The notes beneath the pieces are model-generated. The model was not told the DNA's origin and did no database searches. It saw only the letters and a list, made by a program, of their open reading frames with translations. This document shows, in pieces, positions 1-10,447 of a stretch of 64,000 nt of DNA. This DNA comes from Palsa-504 sp963834685 (GTDB taxonomy: Bacteria > Actinomycetota > Actinomycetes > Streptosporangiales > Streptosporangiaceae): assembly GCA_963834685.1 (NCBI GenBank), contig CAWICW010000020.1:124001-188000 (forward strand), written 5' to 3'. A program made the translations under genes and the position numbers. Numbering within the stretch: the stretch's first letter is position 1; every line of letters begins with the position of its first letter.

Positions 1-456
1 GTGCTGAGCTACCTCGTCATGCGGCGCCGCGGCCTCGGCGCGGGCTTGCGCTGGGCGGCCTGGTCGCTGCTGCCGCTGGCCGCGTACCTGACCGGCTCGA
101 TCCAGATGTTCTGGAAGATGGGGATCGCCATCGGGGACTTCGCAAGGGGCTTCGTGTTCTCGCCTGAGGTCTGGTCCGGCATCGCGCTGGCCGGACTGGC
201 CGCGGTGCTGTTCGTGGTGTCCGGTCGGCTGCGGCGCCGGGGGAAGCGGGGCCAGGACCAGCAGGCCGTCGGGACCAAGGCCGGCGCGGCGACCACGACG
301 GCCGCCGGGCGGGGCATCGCGCCCCGGACGGCACCGGTCGCCACCACGGCGCCGGCCAGGACCCCGGCCAAGGCGCGCAAGGGCAAGAACGCGGCCGACG
401 ATGACGACGACCTCGGGGACGTCGAAGACATCCTGCGCCGCCACGGCATCACCTAG
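1..456 (+). CDS. Membrane protein, C-terminal part (possibly cut by window start)
   Basis: The reading frame is open from the first base, a GTG, so the true start may lie upstream. The visible 151 residues have two hydrophobic stretches (about 20-40 and 55-75), a basic Arg/Gly stretch, an Ala/Thr/Pro-rich linker and a very acidic end with five Asp in a row followed by a short DVEDILRRHGIT helix. This looks like a membrane anchor with a cytoplasmic low-complexity tail. I do not recognise the family. It ends about 420 bases before the transporter operon and is probably a separate unit. Confidence 0.5.
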   Translation: MLSYLVMRRRGLGAGLRWAAWSLLPLAAYLTGSIQMFWKMGIAIGDFARGFVFSPEVWSGIALAGLAAVLFVVSGRLRRRGKRGQDQQAVGTKAGAATTTAAGRGIAPRTAPVATTAPARTPAKARKGKNAADDDDDLGDVEDILRRHGIT

Positions 457-879
457 TGTCTTTGAAGGTTCGCGTTAGGCAAGAACCCCCTGCCCACCTC
501 CCCTTCCCCCTTCTCTGCTGTCCGTGCGACCTGCACCGACTGCTCGCGCAGACCCAGAAGGCCTGCACTCGCAGCCGGTCCTGCCTAACGCTCCCACGGG
601 AAATCTTCCCGCGAACCCCGCCCGTTGCCATAGATTCTGTCAGGTCTGGGGTCACTAAGGCGTAGCGTCGTGGTCGGGACGACGCGCTGTGATCAAGCTC
701 TGTAGTCACATGGGCCTCGTGCGTAGCGCACTATGACAAATAGGAAGGGTTTTAATCACGATCACGCTACGACTGCCGCGCGGGACTGGTACCTACGCGT
801 GAAATGACGGAATCTCACTAGGTAAAGGCCGAGGCGTTTGGATTGCGGTAACCGTGGGGGCCGGTCCCGGACGCGATAG
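457..879. other. Intergenic region upstream of the ABC importer
   Basis: No convincing gene lies here. The region is less GC-rich than its surroundings. It carries a small palindrome at 597-611 (CGGGAA-ATC-TTCCCG) and an AT-richer stretch around 730-760 that could hold the importer promoter. No clear -35/-10 pair could be assigned. Confidence 0.4.
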
Positions 880-1905
880 ATGCCTTTGTTCGAGCAAGAG
901 AGATGGTTTGCAACGATGGCCGTGCCCATAGACGTCGCGACGGGTCCTGGCGGGCCGGAGCCGGGTGCTCCGCTGTCAGTTCCCGGCAAGGCGATCGAAG
1001 GCCGGTCACTCTGGCAGATCGCCTGGATGCGGCTGCGCCGGGACAAGGTGGCGATGGGCGGCGGCATCGTCGTCGTGTTCCTGGTCCTGGTCGCCATCTT
1101 CGGACCGCACCTCGTGCAGAACCCTGACACCTACCACCCCAACCTGATCAACCCGACGTTCCTGCGCCCCAACGGCGCGTTCGGCGGGATCAGCATGGCC
1201 CACCCGCTCGGCGTCGAGCCGGAGACCGGCCGCGACCTGCTGGCCCGGATCGTGGTCGGCGCCCAGTACTCGCTGCTCATCGCGTTCCTGGCCACCGTGC
1301 TCGCGGTCGTCATCGGCACCTTCTTCGGCATCGTCGCGGGTTACCTCGGCGGCTGGGTGGACTCGCTGATCGCCCGGACCATGGACGTGTTCCTCGCCTT
1401 CCCGCTGCTGGTGTTCGCGCTGGCCCTGGCCGGCGTCATCCCCAGCTCCGCGTTCGGCCTGTCCGGGAACTCCCTGCGGATCGCGGTCCTGATCTTCGTC
1501 ATCGGGTTCTTCAACTGGCCGTACATGGGCCGGATCATCCGCGGCCAGACGCTGTCCCTGCGCGAGCGGGAGTTCGTCGACGCGGCCCGCAGCCTCGGCG
1601 CGCGCACGCCGTACATCCTGTTCCGGGAGCTGCTGCCGAACCTGGTGGCGCCGATCCTGGTCTACGCGACGCTGCTGATCCCCACCAACATCTTGTTCGA
1701 GGCGGCCCTGGACTACCTCGGCGTCGGCCTCTACGTACCCACGCCCACCTGGGGGCAGATGCTCTCCAGCGCGGTGACGAACGGCTACTACTACATCGAC
1801 CCGGAATACATGCTCGTCCCCGGGCTGACGATTTTCATCACGGTACTGGCATTCAACCTATTCGGCGACGGACTGCGCGACGCACTGGATCCGAAGACCC
1901 GGTAA
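880..1905 (+). CDS. ABC transporter permease, DppC/OppC family
   Basis: Inner-membrane permease of a peptide/nickel-type ABC importer. The 341-residue protein has the OppC N-terminal region (WRLRRDKVAMGG followed by the first membrane helix), a periplasmic loop, and the binding-protein-dependent permease domain with the EAA-type cytoplasmic loop FVDAARSLGARTPYILFRELLPN that docks on the ATPases. An alternative ATG at 916 would shorten it by 12 residues; neither start has a strong ribosome-binding site. It is followed by the binding protein, the partner permease and two ATPases on the same strand, so this is a complete importer. Dipeptide or oligopeptide uptake is likely, but sequence alone does not fix the substrate. 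Confidence 0.9.
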   Translation: MPLFEQERWFATMAVPIDVATGPGGPEPGAPLSVPGKAIEGRSLWQIAWMRLRRDKVAMGGGIVVVFLVLVAIFGPHLVQNPDTYHPNLINPTFLRPNGAFGGISMAHPLGVEPETGRDLLARIVVGAQYSLLIAFLATVLAVVIGTFFGIVAGYLGGWVDSLIARTMDVFLAFPLLVFALALAGVIPSSAFGLSGNSLRIAVLIFVIGFFNWPYMGRIIRGQTLSLREREFVDAARSLGARTPYILFRELLPNLVAPILVYATLLIPTNILFEAALDYLGVGLYVPTPTWGQMLSSAVTNGYYYIDPEYMLVPGLTIFITVLAFNLFGDGLRDALDPKTR

Positions 1906-1956
1906 GCAGCGGTACGCGGTCCGGCGGGAACGAGTAACAGGAGGCGTTTTCACGGC

Positions 1957-3732
1957 ATGAAGAGACGCAGCATCATCGCGGTGACGGCAGTCGGCGCGAT
2001 CTCGGCACTGTTGATCAGCGCCTGCAGCAGCAGCAGTAGCAGCAGCGGCAGCAGCAGCACGACACCTACGACCGGGGCGGCGGCGTTCAACGCCGGCATC
2101 TCCAGCGTCGTCAACCCCTCCACCACCAAGGGCGGGACCCTGACCTTCGAGGTCAGGGGCACACCGGACTCCTTCGACCCCGGCAACACGTACTACGCCT
2201 GGGTGCTCGACTTCGACCACCTGTACACCATGCCGCTGTTCGGGTACAAGTCCTGCCCGGGCTCGTGCGGCCTGCAGCTCGTGCCGGACCTGGCCACGGA
2301 CATGGGCACGACCAGCGACAACGGGCTTACCTATACGGTTCACATCCAGCCGGACGTCAAGTTCGAGACCGGCGTGGTCGTCACCTCGCAGGACGTGAAG
2401 TACGCGATCGAGCGCACCTACGACCGGTCGGTGATGGCCAACGGGCCGACCTACTACCAGGCGCTGCTCACCGATCCGACCTACCCGGGCCCGTACAAGG
2501 ACCGGTCCAAGAACCTGATGGGCCTGACCGCGATCGACACCCCGAACGCGACCACGCTGGTGTTCCACCTGCAGTCCCCGTTCCCGGACCTGCCCTACGT
2601 GCTCGCGTTCCCGAACACCGCCCCGGTCCTGCCCAGCGCGGACACCGGCAGCAATTACCAGCTGCACCCGCTGTCCACCGGCCCGTACATGTTCAAGAGC
2701 TACGCGCTGAACAAGCAGCTCGTCATGGTGGACAACCCGAACTGGAACCCGGCCACGGACCCGAACGCCAAGCAGCTGGCCACCCAGATCGTCGTCAACC
2801 TCAACGTGAACCAGGCCGACATCGACAACAACCTGATCGCAGGCAACGCCGACATCGACGGGTACGGCGCCGGCGTGGGCCCGGCGGCGCAGGCCAGGAT
2901 CCTGGGCGACCCGACCCTCAAGGCCAACGCCGACAACCCCATCAACGGGTTCGCGCGGTTCGTCTACATCAACACCAAGGTGGCGCCGCTGACCAACCTG
3001 CACTGCCGCGAGGCGGTGGAGTACGCGGCGAACAAGACGACGATCCAGACCTCGTGGGGCGGCCCGGTCGCGGGCGGGGCGATCGCGAGCACGATCATGC
3101 CGCCGGTCATCGTGGGCTACAAGTCGTTCGACTACTACAACGCGCTGACCCAGTCGAGCGGCGACGTCGCCGCGGCCAAGCAGCAGCTTGCGATGTGCGG
3201 CCAGCCGAACGGGTTCGCCACGAACATGGCCTACCGCGACGACAACCCGCAGGAGACCGCGGAGGCTACCGCGCTGCAGGCATCGCTGGCTCAGGTCGGG
3301 ATCAAGCTGACGCTGAAGGGATTCCCGAGCGGTCCTTACTACACCAACTTCGCCGGCGACCCCGCTTACACGGACTCGCACGACATCGGCCTGGCCGGGG
3401 GCGGCTGGGGTGCCGACTGGCCCAACGGCTACGGTTTCCTCGACGAGCTCCTCAACGGGAACGCCATCGCGCCCACCGGGAACACCAACATCTCCCAGAT
3501 CAACGACCCGGTGATCAACAACCTGTTCACCCAGTCCAGTAAGGTCAGCGGCTCGGCCCGGACGGCGATCTGGTCGCAGATCGACATGCAGGCCATGAAG
3601 GACGCGGTCATCCTGCCCGGCGTCTACCAGAAGACGCTGCTGTACCGGAATCCCGCTACCACCAACGTCTACGTCCAGGCGTACTACGGCATGTACAACT
3701 ACGCGGTGATGGGCGTAAGTTCCTCATCGTGA
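1957..3732 (+). CDS. ABC transporter substrate-binding lipoprotein (family 5)
   Basis: Extracytoplasmic solute-binding protein of the Opp/Dpp family (SBP_bac_5), 591 residues. The ATG is preceded by a strong AGGAGG at 1939-1944. The N-terminus is a lipoprotein signal: basic KRR, a hydrophobic core and the lipobox ISAC with the lipidated Cys at residue 23, followed by a serine-rich tether. The mature protein should be anchored outside the membrane and deliver peptides or a related ligand to the two permeases. It lies between the two permease genes, an unusual order because the binding protein is more often first. A perfect stem-loop follows the stop codon and may set its expression above that of the downstream genes. 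Confidence 0.9.
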   Translation: MKRRSIIAVTAVGAISALLISACSSSSSSSGSSSTTPTTGAAAFNAGISSVVNPSTTKGGTLTFEVRGTPDSFDPGNTYYAWVLDFDHLYTMPLFGYKSCPGSCGLQLVPDLATDMGTTSDNGLTYTVHIQPDVKFETGVVVTSQDVKYAIERTYDRSVMANGPTYYQALLTDPTYPGPYKDRSKNLMGLTAIDTPNATTLVFHLQSPFPDLPYVLAFPNTAPVLPSADTGSNYQLHPLSTGPYMFKSYALNKQLVMVDNPNWNPATDPNAKQLATQIVVNLNVNQADIDNNLIAGNADIDGYGAGVGPAAQARILGDPTLKANADNPINGFARFVYINTKVAPLTNLHCREAVEYAANKTTIQTSWGGPVAGGAIASTIMPPVIVGYKSFDYYNALTQSSGDVAAAKQQLAMCGQPNGFATNMAYRDDNPQETAEATALQASLAQVGIKLTLKGFPSGPYYTNFAGDPAYTDSHDIGLAGGGWGADWPNGYGFLDELLNGNAIAPTGNTNISQINDPVINNLFTQSSKVSGSARTAIWSQIDMQAMKDAVILPGVYQKTLLYRNPATTNVYVQAYYGMYNYAVMGVSSSS

Positions 3733-3761
3733 AGGCCCGAGCGTAGAGAGCAGGTGAAGGC

Positions 3762-3806
3762 GCCGCCGCCGGGCGGGTACCCACCAAGTACCCGCCCGGC
3801 GGCGGC
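3762..3806 (+). terminator. Perfect 19-bp stem-loop between binding protein and permease
   Basis: Positions 3762-3780 and 3788-3806 are perfect reverse complements with a 7-base loop (CCACCAA). The hairpin begins 30 bases after the lipoprotein stop and ends 9 bases before the next ATG. There is no T-run. It could be a partial terminator or an mRNA 3' stabiliser that keeps binding-protein transcript above permease transcript. It may also hide the ribosome-binding site of the permease. Confidence 0.75.
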
Positions 3807-3815
3807 TCCCGCGCG

Positions 3816-4823
3816 ATGATCTACTTCATCATCCGGCGTCTGATCATGACCGTGTTCCTGCTGCTCCTGGTCAGCATGATCACGTTCGCGATCTTCTTCC
3901 TCGTGCCCCGGCTGGCCGGGCAGACGGCCTACCAGCTCGCCGCGCAGTACGTGGGGCGCAACCCCATCCCGTCGGAGATCAAGGCGGTCGAGATCAAGCT
4001 CGGCCTGAACGCCCCGCTGTACCTGCAGTACGGCCGGTACATCAAGGGCATCGTGGCCGGCATCCACTACAACAACGGCACGGACGTCAGCTACTGCCCG
4101 TTCCCATGCTTCGGCTACTCCTTCCGCAACGACCAGCCGGTCTGGCCCCAGCTGATCAGCGACGCTCCGGTCACGCTGTCGATCGCAGTCGGGGCGGCCG
4201 TGCTCTGGCTGATCGGCGGCGTCTCCATCGGCGTGCTGTCCGCCCTGCGCCGCGGCAGCTTCTTCGACCGGCTCTCCATGGGCGTCGCGCTGGCCGGGGT
4301 GTCGCTGCCGGTGTTCTTCACCGGGCTGATCGCCCTGGAGCTGTTCAGCTACCATTGGCCGATCTTCCCCAACGTGCACTACGTCCCCCTCACCACAGAT
4401 CCGCTGCTGTGGGCGCGTAACCTGGTCTTGCCCTGGGTCACCCTCGCCTTCCTCTACGCGGCGCTGTACGCCCGGCTGACCCGGGCGGGGATGCTGGAGA
4501 CCATGGGAGAGGACTACATCAGGACGGCCAGAGCGAAGGGCCTGTCGGAACGGAAGGTGGTAGTCAAACACGGGCTGCGCGCCGCGCTGACGCCCATCGT
4601 CACGATCTTCGGCCTGGATCTCGGCCTGCTCCTCGGCGGCGCCATCCTCACCGAGACGACGTTCTCCTTCCCCGGTCTGGGGCAGTTCACCATCCTGGCC
4701 ATCCAGAACCAGGACCTGCCTGAGATCATGGGCGTGGTCATGATCGCCTCCTTCTTCATCGTCATCGCCAACATGGTCGTGGACATCCTGTACGCGGTCG
4801 TCGACCCTAGAGTGCGGTTCTGA
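3816..4823 (+). CDS. ABC transporter permease, DppB/OppB family
   Basis: Second membrane subunit of the importer, 335 residues, starting MIYFIIRRL as is typical of DppB proteins. It has an N-terminal helix, a periplasmic loop of about 90 residues containing two Cys (SYCPFPCFGYSF), and a permease domain with the ATPase-docking loop DYIRTARAKGLSERKVVVKHGLRAALTPI. The extra Cys-containing periplasmic loop is longer than in most DppB proteins. The stop codon overlaps the start of the downstream ATPase by one base (TGATG), so the two are translationally coupled. Confidence 0.92.
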   Translation: MIYFIIRRLIMTVFLLLLVSMITFAIFFLVPRLAGQTAYQLAAQYVGRNPIPSEIKAVEIKLGLNAPLYLQYGRYIKGIVAGIHYNNGTDVSYCPFPCFGYSFRNDQPVWPQLISDAPVTLSIAVGAAVLWLIGGVSIGVLSALRRGSFFDRLSMGVALAGVSLPVFFTGLIALELFSYHWPIFPNVHYVPLTTDPLLWARNLVLPWVTLAFLYAALYARLTRAGMLETMGEDYIRTARAKGLSERKVVVKHGLRAALTPIVTIFGLDLGLLLGGAILTETTFSFPGLGQFTILAIQNQDLPEIMGVVMIASFFIVIANMVVDILYAVVDPRVRF

Positions 4824-5902
4824 TGGCGCCGCTGCTGGACGTCAGCGACCTGCGGATCCACTTCCAGACCGACGACGGCCTGGTCAGGGCCGTGGACGGA
4901 ATCTCGTTCGTCCTGGAACGCGGCCGCACGCTGGGCATCGTGGGGGAATCGGGCTCGGGCAAGAGCGTCACCAGCATGGGCATCATGGGACTGCACCAGG
5001 GAACCAAGGCCCAGATCACCGGGCAGATCCGGCTGGACGGCGAGGACCTGGTCGCCGCCAGCCCGGCCCGGGTCCGGGAACTGCGCGGCAGCAAGATGGC
5101 CATGATCTTCCAGGACCCGCTGTCCTCGCTGCATCCCTACTACACGGTCGGCGGCCAGATCATCGAGGCCTACCGGGTCCACAACAAGGTGACCAAGAAG
5201 GTGGCCCGCCAGCACGCCATCGACCTGCTCGGCCGGGTCGGCATCCCGACGCCCCAGACCCGGGTCGATGACTACGCGCACCAGTTCTCCGGCGGCATGC
5301 GGCAGCGCGCCATGATCGCGATGGCGCTGTCCTGCGACCCGGAACTGCTGATCGCGGACGAGCCCACCACGGCGCTCGACGTCACCGTCCAGGCCCAGAT
5401 CCTGGACCTGATCTCCGACCTGCAGTCCGAGTTCGGCTCGGCGGTCATCATCATCACCCACGATCTCGGCGTGGTGGCCGAGCTTGCCGACGACATCCTG
5501 GTCATGTACGCCGGCCGGGCCGCGGAGTACGGCTCCGCCGTCGACATCTTCGGCCGTCCGGACCACCCGTACACCTGGGGCCTGCTGTCCTCGATGCCCC
5601 GGCTGGACCGGGTGAAGACCACCCGGCTGGTCCCGATCCCGGGCACGCCGCCCAGCCTGATCAGGGTCCCGCCCGGCTGCCCGTTCCATCCCCGCTGCCG
5701 GTACACCGGGCTGGTCGGCGACCGGCGCTGCGAGACCGAGATACCGCCCTTGCGCGAGGCGGTGACGCCGGGGCACGCGGCGGCGTGCCACCTGACCACC
5801 GAGGAACGGGCCCGGCAATGGGCCGAACTGTCGGCGGCCCAGATCGCGGACGACGCCCAGGCGCGGGCGGCCGGGGAACCAGAAGCCCGGGAGCCGGTAT
5901 GA
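4823..5902 (+). CDS. ABC transporter ATP-binding protein, DppD/OppD family
   Basis: First ATPase of the importer, 359 residues. It shows Walker A (GESGSGKS), signature (FSGGMRQR), Walker B (LLIADEPTTALD) and the C-terminal oligopeptide-ABC motif with a Cys-bearing CPFHPRCRY segment. Members with these cysteines can bind an Fe-S cluster. It probably forms a heterodimer with the second ATPase under the two permeases. The gene begins inside the stop of the permease, and its own TGA overlaps the ATG of a 15-codon mini-ORF leading into the second ATPase gene. Confidence 0.92.
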   Translation: MAPLLDVSDLRIHFQTDDGLVRAVDGISFVLERGRTLGIVGESGSGKSVTSMGIMGLHQGTKAQITGQIRLDGEDLVAASPARVRELRGSKMAMIFQDPLSSLHPYYTVGGQIIEAYRVHNKVTKKVARQHAIDLLGRVGIPTPQTRVDDYAHQFSGGMRQRAMIAMALSCDPELLIADEPTTALDVTVQAQILDLISDLQSEFGSAVIIITHDLGVVAELADDILVMYAGRAAEYGSAVDIFGRPDHPYTWGLLSSMPRLDRVKTTRLVPIPGTPPSLIRVPPGCPFHPRCRYTGLVGDRRCETEIPPLREAVTPGHAAACHLTTEERARQWAELSAAQIADDAQARAAGEPEAREPV

Positions 5903-5946
5903 GCGAGCCGACCCTGCACCGGAGGCGAGCGGGGGAGACGCCGTGA
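5899..5946 (+). CDS. 15-codon mini-ORF coupling the two ATPase genes
   Basis: The ATG at 5899 overlaps the TGA of the upstream ATPase gene (ATGA), and the mini-ORF stop TGA (5944-5946) overlaps the GTG start of the next ATPase (GTGA). The peptide would be MSEPTLHRRRAGETP. The reading frame therefore carries ribosomes without a gap from one subunit to the next. Its internal GGAGG doubles as the ribosome-binding site of the next gene. A very similar mini-ORF precedes dop at 12304. The overlaps are seen directly; translation of the peptide is inferred. Confidence 0.5.
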   Translation: MSEPTLHRRRAGETP

Positions 5947-6964
5947 CCGAAAAGATTCAGACACCGCCGGCACCCGAGGCGGGGACCGGCAGCGTGCCGT
6001 CCGGTGACATGCTGCTCCAGGTGACGGACCTGGTCCGGCATTTCCCCGTCACCCGCGGCGTCGTGTTCCGGCACAAGGTCGGTGCCGTCCGGGCCGTCGA
6101 CGGGATCAACCTGTCGGTGGCCCGCGGCCAGACCCTGGGCCTGGTCGGCGAATCAGGCTGCGGGAAGACCACCACCGGCCGCCTGCTGACCCGGCTGGAC
6201 GAGCCGACCAGCGGCCAGATCGTGATCGACGGCCGCGACGTCACGCACCTGTCGCCGGGGAAGATGCGGCCGCTGCGGCGCGAGATCCAGATGATCTTCC
6301 AGGACCCGTATTCCTCGCTCAACCCGAGGCACACGGTCGGTGCCATCGTCGGCGCCCCGCTCCGGCTGCAGAGGGTCAACGTGCCCGGCGGGATCAAGCG
6401 CAACGTGCAGGAACTGCTCGAGCTCGTCGGCCTCAACCCCGAGCACTACAACCGCTACCCGCACGAGTTCTCCGGTGGCCAGCGGCAGCGCATCGGGATC
6501 GCCCGCACCCTGGCCCTGCGGCCCAAGCTGATCGTGGCCGACGAGCCGGTCAGTGCGCTTGACGTATCGATCCAGGCCCAGGTCGTCAACCTGCTCGAGG
6601 ACCTGCAGGACGAGCTGGGCCTGACCTACGTGGTGATCGCGCACGACCTGTCCGTGGTCCGGCACATCAGCGACCAGGTGGCGGTCATGTACCTGGGCAA
6701 GATCGTCGAGATCGCTGACCGGGAGCAGCTCTACGCCAAGCCGCGGCACCCGTACACGGTGGCGCTGCTGTCGGCGGTTCCGGTGCCTGAGCCGCTCAAC
6801 AGCACGCCGGGCCAGCGGGAACGACGCCAGCGCATCAGGCTGGAGGGCGATGTACCGAGCCCGCTGCTGCCCCCGCCCGCGTGCCGCTTCCACACCCGGT
6901 GCTGGAAGGCCCAGCAGATTTGCCGGACCCAGGAGCCACCGCTGAGTGAGCTGATCCCGGGTCA

Positions 6965-8014
<1,050 letters not shown>

Positions 8015-8146
8015 CTCTTCCACCCTTGAACCGTAGGGCACCGCACCGACATTTATCGCGCGATCCGCGAGGGGTCTGGGGTCGGCTCGCGGGAGCAAGC
8101 AGAGCCTTCCGTCGCGCGATGTCGATGACGGGCACCACAGCGGGCT

Positions 8147-8180
8147 GCGGGGGTTCCGGGGGGTCGTCCCCCCGGAGTGG
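8147..8180 (+). repeat. G-rich palindromic repeat, copy 1 (intergenic)
   Basis: A G-run arm is followed by a perfect 8-bp hairpin (CCGGGGGG-TCGT-CCCCCCGG, 8156-8175). It lies between the divergent nuclease and protease genes. Related copies are at 10258, 17607, 17649, 31411, 31449 and 55637. Confidence 0.7.
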
Positions 8181-8207
8181 GTCAACACTCCACGTAGCAT
8201 CGGTATC

Positions 8208-9359
8208 GTGGCAAGCACGACGCCGCAGAAGCAGAAGCAAAAGCAGCGCCGCGAGGCCGGTCATGGGATCATCCTCGGGCGCCCGTTTGGCATCCCGATA
8301 TACATCTCGCCGTACTGGTTCGTGATCGCCGGGGTCTTCATCATCACCTACGCCAGATACGACCTGGCCCCTACCCTGCACGGGTCCACCAGGTACGTGA
8401 TCGCGGCCGCGTTCGTCGTGCTGCTTTACCTGTCCGTCCTGGTCCACGAGCTGAGCCATTCGGTGGTGGCGCGCGGATTCGGGCTGCCGGTACGCCGCAT
8501 CCTGCTGTACCCGCTGGGCGGGTTCTCCGAGATCGAGCGGGAGCCGCAGACGCCCGGGCGGGAGTTCCTGGTGTCGGCGGCCGGCCCGGCGCTGTCGCTG
8601 CTGCTGGCCGCCGGCGGCTACGGCCTGACCCACGTGGTCTCGGCGGGCACCATCAGCGGCACGCTGGTCTCCCAGCTCATGTGGGCCAACCTGATCGTCG
8701 GGGGCTTCAACCTGCTCCCCGGCCTGCCGCTGGACGGCGGGCGGATGCTGCGGGCCGTGATCTGGAAGGTTACCGGACGTCCCGGGACGTCCACCATCGC
8801 CGCCGCCTGGGCGGGCCGCGTGCTCGCCATCGCCCTGTTCCTCCTGGTGCTCGCTCCGCCGGTCGAGGCCAGGATCGGCGGGGACATGGTCACCGTGGTG
8901 TGGCTGGCGGTGATCGCCGCCTTCATGTGGACCGGCGCGGGCCAGGCCATCAAGGCCACCAGGTTCCGCGAGCGGCTACCCGCGCTGCAGGCCCGCCGGC
9001 TGGCCCGCAAGGCGGTGTCGGTCGCCGCCGACACCCCGCTGGCCGAGGCGATCAGGCGCGCGGACGAGAACCAGGCCCGGGCGGTGGTGGTCGTGGACCA
9101 CGACGACAAGCCGATCGCGATCCTCAACGAGACCGCGGTGATGGCCACGCCGCCGCAGCGGCGGCCCTGGATCGACGCGGGCTCGCTGGCCAGGACACTC
9201 GAGCCGAGCCTGGTGCTACCCGCGGATCTGTCCGGCATGGCCCTGCTGGACGCGATCCGCCGAGCTCCCGCCACGGAGTACCTGCTGGTCGAGCCGTCCG
9301 GTCAGGTCTACGGCGTCCTCGCCGCCCGCGACGTCGACCTCGCCTTCGCCGGCGTCTGA
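8208..9359 (+). CDS. Site-2 protease family (M50) metalloprotease with CBS-like domain
   Basis: Multi-pass membrane zinc protease, 383 residues, starting at a GTG. The zinc-binding HELSH motif is at residues 80-84 within a membrane helix, and the third metal ligand is in NLLPGLPLDGGRML around residue 175. About five membrane segments precede a soluble C-terminal region from about residue 255 that looks like a CBS pair. Such proteases cut membrane-embedded anti-sigma factors or other proteins; the substrate is unknown. A TAGCAT hexamer ends 8 bases before the GTG, so the mRNA may be leaderless. This gene commonly precedes trmI and the proteasome genes in actinobacteria. Confidence 0.88.
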   Translation: MASTTPQKQKQKQRREAGHGIILGRPFGIPIYISPYWFVIAGVFIITYARYDLAPTLHGSTRYVIAAAFVVLLYLSVLVHELSHSVVARGFGLPVRRILLYPLGGFSEIEREPQTPGREFLVSAAGPALSLLLAAGGYGLTHVVSAGTISGTLVSQLMWANLIVGGFNLLPGLPLDGGRMLRAVIWKVTGRPGTSTIAAAWAGRVLAIALFLLVLAPPVEARIGGDMVTVVWLAVIAAFMWTGAGQAIKATRFRERLPALQARRLARKAVSVAADTPLAEAIRRADENQARAVVVVDHDDKPIAILNETAVMATPPQRRPWIDAGSLARTLEPSLVLPADLSGMALLDAIRRAPATEYLLVEPSGQVYGVLAARDVDLAFAGV

Positions 9360-9384
9360 CCCCCGGCACCACTACTCTGACGCC

Positions 9385-10308
9385 ATGACCAAACCGCGGC
9401 ACGGGCCGTTGATGGCCGGGGAGCCGGTGCAGCTGACCGACCCCAAGGGCCGCAGCCACCTCATCACCCTGCGAGCCGGGGCGTCCTTCCATACCCACCG
9501 AGGCACGCTGAACCACGACGACATCATCGGCGGCCCGGACGGGAACGTGATCAGGTCGCAGGGCGGCACCCCCTACGTCGTTTTCCGCCCGCTGCTGGCC
9601 GACTACACGCTCGCGATGAAACGCGGCGCGGCGGTGGTCTACCCCAAGGACGCGGCGCAGATCGTGGCGTTCGCCGACGTGTTCCCCGGCGCGCGCGTAC
9701 TCGAGGCCGGAGCCGGCTCGGGCGCGCTGAGCTGCTGGCTGCTGCGGGCGGTAGGGGAGCAGGGGACCCTGGTCTCGTTCGAGCGCCGGCCTGACTTCGC
9801 CGAGATCGCCCGGCGGAACGTCGAGCAGTTCTTCGGCGGCCCGCCGCCCGCCTGGCAGCTGGTGAACGGTGAGTTCGGCCCGGAAACGCACACTGCCGAG
9901 GAAGGCCTGGCCGACTTCGACCGCGTCATCCTGGACATGCTCGCCCCCTGGGACTGCGTGGACGCGGTCGCCTCGGTTCTCGCGCCCGGCGGCCTGGCCT
10001 GCTGTTACGTGGCCACCACGACCCAATTGTCCCGGACCGTGGAGGCCCTGCGCGGGCACGGCGGCTTCGGCGAGCCCGCCGCCTGGGAGAACCTGGTGCG
10101 CGGGTGGCACGTCGAGGGCCTGGCCGTCCGCCCGGAGCACCGCATGGTGGGACACACCGGTTTCCTGGTCACCGCGCGCCGACTCGCGCCGGGGGTGCTA
10201 CCCCCGCCCCGCAGGCGCCGGCCGGCCAAGGGCGCGTACGAAGATGATCCAATGGGGGTTCGGGGGATGGATCCCCCGAACGGTCCTTTGGTGTTACGCC
10301 TCCGGTGA
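9385..10308 (+). CDS. trmI: tRNA (adenine-N1)-methyltransferase, TrmI family
   Basis: SAM-dependent methyltransferase expected to methylate A58 of the tRNA T-loop, 307 residues. An N-terminal small beta domain is followed by a Rossmann-type methyltransferase domain with motif I VLEAGAGSGALSCWLL and an FDRVILDMLAPW acidic motif. TrmI is the usual neighbour of proteasome genes in actinobacteria. A TACTCT hexamer 6 bases before the ATG suggests a leaderless transcript. The last about 20 residues (containing VRGMDPPNGP) are encoded by a palindromic repeat and are probably not part of the conserved fold. Confidence 0.9.
   Translation: MTKPRHGPLMAGEPVQLTDPKGRSHLITLRAGASFHTHRGTLNHDDIIGGPDGNVIRSQGGTPYVVFRPLLADYTLAMKRGAAVVYPKDAAQIVAFADVFPGARVLEAGAGSGALSCWLLRAVGEQGTLVSFERRPDFAEIARRNVEQFFGGPPPAWQLVNGEFGPETHTAEEGLADFDRVILDMLAPWDCVDAVASVLAPGGLACCYVATTTQLSRTVEALRGHGGFGEPAAWENLVRGWHVEGLAVRPEHRMVGHTGFLVTARRLAPGVLPPPRRRRPAKGAYEDDPMGVRGMDPPNGPLVLRLR
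10258..10281 (+). repeat. Palindromic repeat copy 2 at the 3' end of trmI
   Basis: A perfect 11-bp inverted repeat (10258-10268 and 10271-10281, 2-base loop) lies inside the final codons of trmI. In frame it encodes VRGMDPPN, close to the VRGDGSPRE encoded by the copy inside the PP2C gene at 31449. It could also act as a terminator before arc. Confidence 0.65.
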
Positions 10309-10447
10309 ACGGTAACGCTTAGCGATACTGATGTGACGGGCTGGCGATCAGAAGTGCGGCAAGACGGCATCGAAACGGCCTCGCGAGGTTAGGGAATGCC
10401 GGTGTATAGGTAATGTCTTATTAGCGGTTCAGGAGGAGGTGAGGGGC

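Noticed and set aside
686..710. Crp-like site near the window start (TGTGA ... TCACA)
   Set aside because: The half-sites are separated by 13 bases rather than 6, so it does not fit the consensus.
1858..3381. Long minus-strand open frame opposite the binding protein
   Set aside because: It is Arg/Val/Gly-rich with no domain, a typical GC-frame shadow of the lipoprotein gene.
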